DNA of 64,000 bases, from contig JALQCR010000023.1 in assembly GCA_023336205.1 (NCBI GenBank), positions 43,244 to 107,243 of the forward strand. Direction: 5' to 3'. The position numbers and the translations under genes were made by a program. Shown here piece by piece: positions 18,680 to 26,424 of the stretch. The DNA comes from Pseudanabaena sp. Salubria-1 (GTDB lineage Bacteria > Cyanobacteriota > Cyanobacteriia > Pseudanabaenales > Pseudanabaenaceae). A model generated the notes under the pieces. It searched no databases and had not been told where the DNA came from. It saw only the letters and a list, made by a program, of their open reading frames with translations. The number at the start of each line of letters is the position of its first letter. Within the stretch, counting starts at the first letter, position 1.

Positions 18680-20566
18680 AATAAATGCGTCATCATGAAT
18701 AGAACCTCTGAACAAGCCTTTGAAAATGCAATCGCCGATGTTTTATTAGCATCTGGATATCAGCGTCATCAATCAAAAGACTTTGATCGCGAAAATGCGA
18801 TTTTTCGAGATGTTGCGCTCAAATTTATCCAAACAACACAAACAAAAGAATGGGATAAATTAGCCGCCTTACATGGTGACAAAACAGGCGATCGCATTAT
18901 CGCCGCCCTATGTAAATGGATGGACACCAATGGCTCACTCAGTACCCTACGGCATGGCTTCAAATGTTATGGCAAAACCCTCCGCATCGCCTTTTTCAAA
19001 CCAGCCCACGGACTCAACCCAGAACTAGAAGCCCGTTACGCTGCCAACACTTTAGGACTTACGAGACAACTTCATTTCAGTCCTAAAAACCAACAATCCC
19101 TTGATGTCACTCTCAGCATTAACGGCATACCATTAATCACCTTAGAACTTAAAAATCCTCTTAGTGCTGGCAATCAAACCGTAGCCGATGCGATCACCCA
19201 ATATCGTAGCGATCGCGATCCACGCGAAAAAATATTTGATTTTAAAAAGCGCACATTAGTTCATTTTGCTGTCGATACCGAAGAAGTCCACATGACTACT
19301 CGACTAGCAGGAACTTCTACCTATTTTTTACCATTTAACCAAGGCAGAGACGGCGGTACAGGCAACCCAGCCGATCCCAATGGTCGCAACTATCGCACCG
19401 CCTACCTGTGGGAAGAAGTCCTCCAACCTGATAGCTTGTTAGATCTACTCTCCCGTTTTCTCCATCTGCAAGAAGAAGAAAAACTCACCGATGAAGGCAA
19501 AAAGGTCAAAAAAGAAACGATGATCTTTCCCCGCTATCATCAACTAAAAGCCGTGCGCGATCTCGTTAGCGCCGCCGCCATCGAAGGCACAGGACATAAC
19601 TATCTAATCGAACATTCCGCTGGCAGTGGCAAAAGCAACACTATTGGCTGGTTAGCCCATCGCCTCTCATCTCTCCATGATGCTCATGATAAGCGCGTCT
19701 TTGATAGCGTCATTGTTGTCACCGATCGCCTTGTCCTCGATCAACAATTACAAAACACCATCTATCAATTCGATCACCGCCAAGGCGTAGTCCAGAAAAT
19801 CGAAGAAGATTCGCGCCAACTAGCTGAGGCCCTAGAAAATTGTGTTCCCATTATCATAACCACCCTTCAGAAATTCCCCTTTGTCGCTCAACAACTAGCC
19901 AAACTATCTGAAGCACGCGGTGATACAACTAAAAGCCGATTACCCACGCGCAAATGTGCCGTCATTATCGATGAAGCGCACAGTTCCCAATCTGGTGAAA
20001 CTGCTACCAAACTGAAAGAGGTACTTGGCGGCGAAGAGTTACACCAAAAAGCCCAAGAACTTGCCGCAGAAGAAGGCGAATCAAACTTAGACGCACTGTA
20101 TCTCAGTATGGTCAAGCGCGGCAATCAGCCCAATATTAGCTTTTTTGCCTTCACCGCCACTCCCAAACATAAAACCATGAAAATCTTCGGGCGTGATGGC
20201 GAACCCTTTAGCAAATACACCATGCGTCAGGCGATCGAAGAGGGCTTTATTCTTGATGTCCTCAAAAACTACATCACCTACAAGACCTACTACCGCCTGC
20301 TAAAAGCTTGTGAAGACGATCCAAATGTTGAGCGCAAAAAAGCCGCTAAAGCCCTAAGTCGTTATATGCGTCTTCATCCCCATAATATTTCTCAAAAAAC
20401 GGAAATTATGGTGGAGCATTTTCAAAATTACAGCCGCCATAAAATTGGTAGTCGGGCTAAAGCTATGGTAGTTACAGGCTCACGTTTAGAAGCAGTTCGC
20501 TATAAACAAGCCTTCGATAAATTAATCAAAGAAAAAGGCTATGACATCAAAAGCTTAGTTGCCTTC

Positions 20567-21867
20567 CTTAGTGGTGCAGAAAACTCATGGGAGTCTCAAG
20601 ATGAGACAATGGTAATACGGGCAAATTCGATACGAAAATCTAACTTTTCGCGTTTAGCAATAGAAGCAGAGGCAGGAGGAGGATTAGTTCTAGGCAAAAT
20701 CTGCAAAATAGGAAGAGATTTTTGTTGGTAAAGAAGAGTGTGAAGCTGACGGAGACCGAGTTGCAGAAAACTCAAGCCGCGATGATCGTGCCAATCAATC
20801 GCAGCCCTTTGCCCCAAACGCACCAACATTATGCCAAGAATTACAGCAATCAGGTTAGCCGTGGCAAGGAGCATAAATAAACAGGTAAGAGCTTGAGCAT
20901 CACGGAGATGAGAGCTAACAACATTAAAAGCCGCCGACTTATAGTCTTTAAAATGGGGTTCGATTCCACCAAAGCGTTTGCCATAGAGAGCAAAAGTCTG
21001 TAATGAAGGGGGAATATCGCTAAGGACAGCCCATGAACCGTTAGCCATGTCTAGGTTAGCCGTCGCTAAATGACAATTAACATCACCGAGTACGGTGACA
21101 TCGGGAACTAGATAAGCTTGCTCTGCGGGAGGTATCAGTTGTTCAACACGCTTGGTTGTACCTGTTGGCAGAGTCACTAGCAGATCGCTCTTTGCGCGAA
21201 TTGCCCAAGACCAGTGATTTTGCTGTAACCATCGGATTAATTCCCCATGTTCAAAACCTCGGTCGGCAAGCAAGGTCACCGTACTTTGTGGCGGCAATAG
21301 AGAGCGTACTTGTTCTAAGACGGGACGATAATGTTCAAAGCCAACTGTAGCGCTGCCATGCTCTAGTACTACTTGAGCTAGAGTAATCGACCTCCCTCCC
21401 CAAATCAAGCATACTTCTATAAGACAGAATTTATCCCACAGTATACTTGTGTCTAAGGCTAGTTCCAACGATTCTCCTGCAAATGCTTGGAGAAAGTGCT
21501 TCACCAATGGGTTATAGAATCTCTCGGCGATGATATGTGGATTATGCACAAAGTAGCTTAGTCTTTCCATCTGACTTCTGGCTTGGCACTCTCGATGGCT
21601 CAAATAGGGCAACCAATGACTCAGACTTGCCCTTCCTGATTGCAATATCGCGGCTACTGCCTCCGCAAATCCTTGGAGATGTCGCTTATCTTTTGGCTTG
21701 AGCCATTGACGCAGTTGTTCTTGTAGCTGAAGATATAGGTGGGGCATTTGTATAAGATCTTTTGTTGAGGAACTTGAGTATCTCATCTCTTGCCCTTTTT
21801 ATTCCTCTTGTCTCATTTTGAGATTCTATGCCTGTCAACCCTTTCCAGACTTTTCTGCACCACTAAG
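20567..21867 (-). mobile_element. IS4-type insertion sequence (1301 bp) inside hsdR
   Basis: Inverted repeats CTTAGTGGTGCAGAAAA are found at both ends. The target duplication is a perfect 9-bp GTTGCCTTC (20558-20566 and 21868-21876). A 9-bp duplication fits the IS4 group and separates this element from the 1258-bp IS with 4-bp duplications. Confidence 0.93.
20596..21786 (-). CDS. IS4-superfamily transposase
   Basis: This 396-aa DDE transposase has the first Asp in LALDTSILWDKF and the second in TLLADRGFEHGEL. The Glu is in RFGGIEPHFKDYKS, and E-6-K spacing supports the IS4 superfamily. The ATG at 21786 follows the left part of the element on the minus strand. It is opposite in orientation to hsdR and occurs once in the window. 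Confidence 0.9.
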   Translation of the reverse strand: MRYSSSSTKDLIQMPHLYLQLQEQLRQWLKPKDKRHLQGFAEAVAAILQSGRASLSHWLPYLSHRECQARSQMERLSYFVHNPHIIAERFYNPLVKHFLQAFAGESLELALDTSILWDKFCLIEVCLIWGGRSITLAQVVLEHGSATVGFEHYRPVLEQVRSLLPPQSTVTLLADRGFEHGELIRWLQQNHWSWAIRAKSDLLVTLPTGTTKRVEQLIPPAEQAYLVPDVTVLGDVNCHLATANLDMANGSWAVLSDIPPSLQTFALYGKRFGGIEPHFKDYKSAAFNVVSSHLRDAQALTCLFMLLATANLIAVILGIMLVRLGQRAAIDWHDHRGLSFLQLGLRQLHTLLYQQKSLPILQILPRTNPPPASASIAKREKLDFRIEFARITIVSS

Positions 21868-22646
21868 GTTGCCTTCTCTGGAACCGTAGTTGATGACAAA
21901 ATTCCCGAAAAGACCTATACCGAGCCAGAAATGAATGGCGGTATTCGGGAGAAAGATTTACCCGAAGAATTTGCTACTAGAGACTATCAAGTGCTGCTGG
22001 TTGCTGATAAATATCAAACTGGCTTCGATCAACCCTTGCTGCACACAATGTATGTGGATAAAAGACTTGGAGGCATACAGGCTGTTCAAACCCTATCGCG
22101 GCTCAATCGTACTCATCCTCTCAAAAAAGAAACTTTTATTCTCGATTTTGTCAACGATCCAGAAGAAATTCAAAAAGCATTTAAAGTCTATTTTGATGGC
22201 GCGACTATGGGGGAAGAAGTCGATCCTGATCGCTTATATCAAATTCAAAATGAGCTAAATGAGGCGGCAATTTATTTAGACCCAGAGGTTGACCAATTTT
22301 GTGAAATATTTTTTGCTCCCAAACAACGTCAAAGCCAAGCCGATCACAAAATCATGAATGCCTCGATCGATAAAGCTGTTAGTCGCTTTCAGGATTTGCT
22401 TAAAAATCAAGAGGATGAAGCTGAATTGTGGCGCGGTAAAGTACAGGCTTTCTGCAACCTTTACGCATTCCTAAGTCAAGTCATCCCCTATCAAGACAGT
22501 GACTTAGAGAAGCTATACACCTATCTCAAGCATTTAGCTCTGAAATTACCAAAAAGAACATCAAGTTCAGGCTATCAGTTTGACGATGAAGTTCAACTCG
22601 AGTACTATCGCCTACAAAAGATTAGCGAAGGCTCCATCAGCCTTAA

Positions 22647-23904
22647 CTGAGATCTTGCACCATTCCTGAAAGAGTTAAGTAGGAATGGGTTTGAGAATAA
22701 TTTCAAACCCATGACGAGCAGCAATATCGGCACTAATTTGGAGATACCTAAGAAGTTTCAACCAAAGGACAGAAGGAAATAAAACGGAAAGTGTCAAATC
22801 ACAGGTAGCTTTCCAGTCCAAGACAGGAGGACTCGACCATTGATCAATCCAATGGGCCAAAAGATAAGCAAGCAGAGAGAGGATAAGCCAACGATAAACA
22901 CCAAGTTTTGTAGATTGCCCAAAACAATGCAAACCAAAGCGATGTTTGATGGTTTTGAAGAATCCCTCAATCGCCCAACGCTTACGACCTAACATCACCA
23001 GATAAGCACCAGAATAAGGATGAGAAGAGACAACAAAGCGTAACTCCCGTTTACTATCAGCTCTTTTGAGCCAAAACCAAGAGATCGTCAAAGGCTGAGT
23101 TAGCCCTTCTAGCAAAATTTGTTGTCCACGTTTGCCATGACGATAAAGTTGTTTGACTGTACGGCCATCTTGAAGTTTACGATTGTTGCGTACACCGACA
23201 ACGATGCGCCAAGTCTTGGCGCGGACAGTATTGAAAAACTTCACCGTACTAAACTCAGTATCAGCAAGGACAATCACAGTCTTGCCTTGGGTTAGTTGCT
23301 TGGGTACTGTCCCCAATAACTTACAAGCTAAGTCAGAGGGACTGGGGTATCCTTTGCCGCGCCATACTCTAAAACTCCATGGTACGCGCCACTCTCCATA
23401 GACCAGATACAGTACAACCAGATGTAGTCCTCGCTTTCCGTTTAGTATTCTCACCCATGGGTCTGGTTCGTTTTGGGTGGGATTGCTCAAATGTAAAAAC
23501 TTGCCGCTTTTTTCTAGGGTAGTCAAGTCTATCAGTATCTTTAATGGCACTTGTTTCGATGGGCGATGCTTGGCGATTTGTCCCAAAATAGCCTGCCGTG
23601 TTGACCGAATTACTGCTCTCGTTGACCAGTTATAGTGATTGAGAAATCGGCTGAGTGCACTCGCTGATTTTATCTGTGTATGTTCTGGATAAGGATGCCT
23701 TTGTGCTTCGAGAAATAGTCCTAGTATTGCATTGAGACTTGCTGTTTGATACACACTTGGCATCAAACACAGAAGACTATACACTAGCCCTTGGGCGTGC
23801 TTAACGATGCTTTCCATGCTCGTTATTTAATTTACTACTACGCCCTTTTTTTCACATTTCTGCTCTTTCTGCAACCCCTTTTCTTGAATGGTGCAAGATC
23901 TCAG
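22647..23904 (-). mobile_element. IS4/IS701-type insertion sequence, copy 2 (1258 bp), inside hsdR
   Basis: It has the same 19-bp inverted repeat and length as the copy at 14464 but in opposite orientation. The target duplication is TTAA (22643-22646 and 23905-23908). With copy 1 it forms an inverted pair that could recombine and flip the intervening ~7 kb. Confidence 0.93.
22675..23817 (-). CDS. DDE transposase of the IS4/IS701 superfamily (copy 2)
   Basis: The 380-aa sequence is identical to the product at 14551-15693, including the RWAIEGFFKTIKHRFG signature. It lies on the minus strand within the hsdR gene. Identity over the full length indicates recent transposition or gene conversion among copies. 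Confidence 0.9.
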   Translation of the reverse strand: MESIVKHAQGLVYSLLCLMPSVYQTASLNAILGLFLEAQRHPYPEHTQIKSASALSRFLNHYNWSTRAVIRSTRQAILGQIAKHRPSKQVPLKILIDLTTLEKSGKFLHLSNPTQNEPDPWVRILNGKRGLHLVVLYLVYGEWRVPWSFRVWRGKGYPSPSDLACKLLGTVPKQLTQGKTVIVLADTEFSTVKFFNTVRAKTWRIVVGVRNNRKLQDGRTVKQLYRHGKRGQQILLEGLTQPLTISWFWLKRADSKRELRFVVSSHPYSGAYLVMLGRKRWAIEGFFKTIKHRFGLHCFGQSTKLGVYRWLILSLLAYLLAHWIDQWSSPPVLDWKATCDLTLSVLFPSVLWLKLLRYLQISADIAARHGFEIILKPIPT

Positions 23905-24442
23905 TTAACGAAGGCTATGCCGCAAAACTTGATGGACCGAAAGAAGTTGGCAGTGGCAAGGTTAGAGAAAGTGATGTTCCCCTCTCCCGTCTTATCGATC
24001 TAATTAATGAAAGATTTGGAGAAGAGCTAAATGAAGCCGATCAGTTATTTTTTGACCAGATTACTGAAGTTGCCGCCCAAGTTGAGGCGATCGCCCAAGC
24101 CGCCCAAACCAATCCCATTGATAAATTTCAACTCGTTTTTAGCCAAGTGCTAGAGTCATTGTTTATCGAGCGCATGGAATTAAATGAGGATCTTTTCGCG
24201 CGTTACATGAATGATCCTGAATTCAAAGAGTTAGTATCTCAGTGGTTAGGACAACAAGTCTATTCACAAATCCCAAAAACTATTTCTTATCAGCCACAGA
24301 AAAAAGCAGGAAGTAGAAAGCGATCCCAAAACTAACTGAATCCAGATCAAAAAATTTTAATTTTTCTGAAATGCGATAGAGGATTACTTCACGATACCGT
24401 TTTATAAGTCAAGCTCTGGACAGGTTTTCGCTCGATTATTGA

Positions 24443-24568
24443 ATGAGATATCGCTATGCTATGCTCAATCAGTGGTTAAAAATGTGCTATCACTTCAACA
24501 TTGACCCGCGATCGCTGAATCGTTTGTACGAACAAAAAGCTAGCATTAACGTCAAGTATGGTGATTAA
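24443..24568 (+). pseudogene. Duplicated 3' end of the glycosyltransferase gene
   Basis: The 41 codons from ATG 24443 encode a tail containing YAMLNQWLKMCYHFNIDP. This aligns with the last 37 residues of the glycosyltransferase ending at 11164 (HAMLNQWLKLCYHLNIDP), with about three quarters of the bases matching. No upstream glycosyltransferase sequence is present. It marks the right border of the defence island and is followed by mltA. It may be the original gene end displaced by insertion, or an old duplication; a protein of this length is unlikely to work. The ~100 bases before it (from 24336) hold nothing recognisable. Confidence 0.75.
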
Positions 24569-24637
24569 ATATCAGATTGTGGGTTTAGTCCGTAATCTAA
24601 TATTCTGACTAGATTATTTAGTGAGGAGTTTTTAAGG

Positions 24638-25897
24638 GTGATTGGTTCCCAGAAGTTCGGTAAAAGTAAATACGATCTATTCGGTAACAAAAAGAGATTT
24701 TTAGAACAAAAATCTTGGTCATCGACCTTATATCGTGGTGGAGATATCTTATTTGCAACTTGGGTAGGGTTAATTTGTGCTGTGCCACCTTGCTATATGC
24801 AAACTGATTTTCAAAGACCAGCCGAAGCTGCGGAACTTAAACTTGCTCAAGCCATAGCCCCAATATCTCCCCGTGCGGTTAATCCTCTCACCCTTGATCT
24901 CACCGATGATCTGTTAGATAGCGATCGCCAAAATCTTTTGCAAGCGATCGATCATAGTATTCAATACATCCGCACCCCATCTACTGCTAAGCGTTATCCG
25001 ATCGCAGGAATTAGTCAAGATCTCATGGAGCGCAGTTTGGTTAGATTTCGTCGGCTTGTTCAAGTGTCTCGCACTGCTAAAGATCTCCAGCAAGCCGTAA
25101 ATCGTGAATTTGATCTTTATCAATCCGTAGGGCGTGATGGTAATGGCGATGTTCAGTTTACAGGCTATTACGAGGCTGTATACAAAGCGAGTCGTACTCG
25201 TACTGATGAATTTAAATACCCGCTTTATAGTTTGCCACCAGACTTTGCTCAATGGCAATCTCCCCATCCTACTCGCGCCATGCTTGAAGGCAGCAAGCAA
25301 ATGGCAGGGCTAGAAATTGCATGGTTAAGCGATCGCTTTCAGGCTTTTTTAGTGCATGTTCAAGGCTCAGCAAGGTTTGAGTTACCCGATGGCAATTTAT
25401 TAACTGTTGGTTATGCAGGTAAAACTGATCAACCCTATCGGTCAGTTGGCGCAGAGCTAGTTAGAGATGGCAAAATGCGTCTTGAAGATGTGACATTGCA
25501 GACTCTGATTGAGTATTTCAAAAAAAATCCTCAAGATTTAATTAAGTATCTCAATCGCAACCCTAGCTTTGTCTTTTTTCGCGAAACTAATGGCAAGCCT
25601 GCGACAGGCAGTCTTGGTGCGCCAGTTATCGCAGAGCGTTCAATTGCCACTGACAAAAAAATCTTTCCATCGGGCGGCATTGCTCTGATCCGTACTGAAA
25701 TTCCGTTTGAGAATCCCACCACAGGTAAGCTTGAATTACGACAAGTGCAGCGTTTTGCGCTCGATCAAGATACAGGCGGTGCGATTCGTGGTGCGGGACG
25801 AGTAGATATCTTTATGGGAACAGGCGATCGGGCTAAGCAACGGGCTGGATTAATTAAAGGCGAAGGCGAGTTGTATTATCTTGTATTAAAAAAATAA
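24638..25897 (+). CDS. mltA: MltA-type membrane-bound lytic murein transglycosylase
   Basis: MltA cleaves peptidoglycan between MurNAc and GlcNAc, producing anhydro-muropeptides. The protein (419 aa) has a hydrophobic segment at ~residues 38-52, probably a signal anchor. The MltA domain includes GDVQFTGYYEAVY, and the C-terminal 3D domain contains the catalytic Asp stretch DQDTGGAIRGAGRVDIFMG. The GTG start at 24638 follows GAGGAG. There is no clear lipobox. The gene lies next to the glycosyltransferase remnant, and murQ, which handles MurNAc-6-phosphate, is 5 kb away. It ends 4 nt before a 24-bp-stem hairpin. Confidence 0.9.
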   Translation: MIGSQKFGKSKYDLFGNKKRFLEQKSWSSTLYRGGDILFATWVGLICAVPPCYMQTDFQRPAEAAELKLAQAIAPISPRAVNPLTLDLTDDLLDSDRQNLLQAIDHSIQYIRTPSTAKRYPIAGISQDLMERSLVRFRRLVQVSRTAKDLQQAVNREFDLYQSVGRDGNGDVQFTGYYEAVYKASRTRTDEFKYPLYSLPPDFAQWQSPHPTRAMLEGSKQMAGLEIAWLSDRFQAFLVHVQGSARFELPDGNLLTVGYAGKTDQPYRSVGAELVRDGKMRLEDVTLQTLIEYFKKNPQDLIKYLNRNPSFVFFRETNGKPATGSLGAPVIAERSIATDKKIFPSGGIALIRTEIPFENPTTGKLELRQVQRFALDQDTGGAIRGAGRVDIFMGTGDRAKQRAGLIKGEGELYYLVLKK

Positions 25898-25900
25898 CCA

Positions 25901-25951
25901 CCATATTTTTGTTAAAAGTGTTGCAAAGCAACACTTTTAACAAAAATATGG
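25901..25951. terminator. 24-bp perfect hairpin with AAA loop after mltA
   Basis: Positions 25901-25924 and 25928-25951 are fully complementary with an AAA loop. The apical core AAAAGTGTTGC-AAA-GCAACACTTTT is shared with the palindromes at 36533, 38496 and 55669. It sits just past the mltA stop and can serve as its terminator. Confidence 0.8.
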
Positions 25952-25989
25952 GTTTGGATTTCAGCGTAAATCAATGTAGGAAAAAAGTT

Positions 25990-26250
25990 ATGCCACAAGT
26001 AAATCCTTTTACGATCAGAATGCAAGTTGCAAGGATGTTTGAGCAAGGTCAATCACTCTTTGCAGAGCTCAAAGTTCAAGACTGGCTAAAGGAACGCAAT
26101 CATAATCCTAAGGATTATGTAATTCGCTTCCTTCAAAAAATGGCTCCCGTCGGTTCCAATTCTTCTGTAATGGTAGAGATAGAACTCATTCGCAAAGATG
26201 GTCAACCCGTTGACGAGTGGCTATTACAAGAAATCTCTCGACAAAGCTAG
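25990..26250 (+). CDS. Small conserved cyanobacterial protein of unknown function
   Basis: This 86-aa soluble protein starts MPQVNPFTIRMQVARMFEQG and is rich in charged residues, with no membrane segment or metal motif. ATG 25990 is preferred to the earlier in-frame start at 25909, which lies inside the palindrome. It looks like a real gene because of normal codon usage and a compact, mixed alpha/beta composition, but I cannot name a family. It is co-directional with mltA across the hairpin and convergent with the GAF sensor gene. Confidence 0.6.
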   Translation: MPQVNPFTIRMQVARMFEQGQSLFAELKVQDWLKERNHNPKDYVIRFLQKMAPVGSNSSVMVEIELIRKDGQPVDEWLLQEISRQS

Positions 26251-26268
26251 ATATGACTCTCAGAAATT

Positions 26269-26366
26269 ATACCAAAACACAAAATGGCTACGCCATTTTG
26301 TGTTTTTAAAACTCTTACGGGGTTCGGTTTTTAATTCACAGAAGTGTTGCCACACTTTTGTTAATT
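26269..26366 (+). repeat. Bimodular dispersed repeat, copy 1
   Basis: A hairpin (AAAACACAAAATGGC, TAC loop, 26274-26306), a short linker and a second hairpin (AAGTGT/ACACTT) together align with the reverse complement of 36682-36784. I count about ten differences over 98 positions by eye. It lies between convergent genes. Confidence 0.8.
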
Positions 26367-26384
26367 AAAAACCGAACAAGGTTT

Positions 26385-26423
26385 CCCAAAGCATAAAATG
26401 GCTACGCCATTTTATGCTTTGGG
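26385..26423 (-). terminator. 18-bp hairpin with TAC loop at the end of the GAF sensor gene
   Basis: CCCAAAGCATAAAATGGC (26385-26402) pairs with 26406-26423. It abuts the stop codon of the leftward GAF gene and shares the ATGGCTACGCCAT apex with the neighbouring dispersed repeat. Confidence 0.7.
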
Positions 26424-26424
26424 A

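Larger units (their letters stand above)
18695..24335 (+). pseudogene. hsdR: Type I restriction endonuclease subunit HsdR, broken by two insertion sequences
   Basis: HsdR provides the nuclease and the DNA-translocating motor. An N-terminal PD-(D/E)XK region includes ITLELKNP (~residue 152). Helicase Walker A EHSAGSGKSN is near 306, the DEAH-like box IIDEAHSSQS near 425, and RecA2 motifs such as LSRLNRTHP follow. A 1301-bp IS (20567-21867, duplication GTTGCCTTC) and a 1258-bp IS (22647-23904, duplication TTAA) interrupt it. Joining 18695-20566, 21877-22646 and 23909-24335 gives 3069 nt, exactly 1023 codons in one frame. The C-terminus starts again with NEGYAAKLDGPKEVGSG. The nuclease lobe and half of the motor remain, so restriction should be dead. 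Confidence 0.93.

Noticed and set aside
23183..23401. 72-aa reading frame antisense to the IS4/IS701 transposase, present in all copies
   Set aside because: It recurs only because the IS is repeated; no independent start signals or homology features.
25901..26423. CRISPR-like array of palindromes
   Set aside because: The units differ in sequence and spacing, with no regular repeat-spacer pattern and no cas genes.
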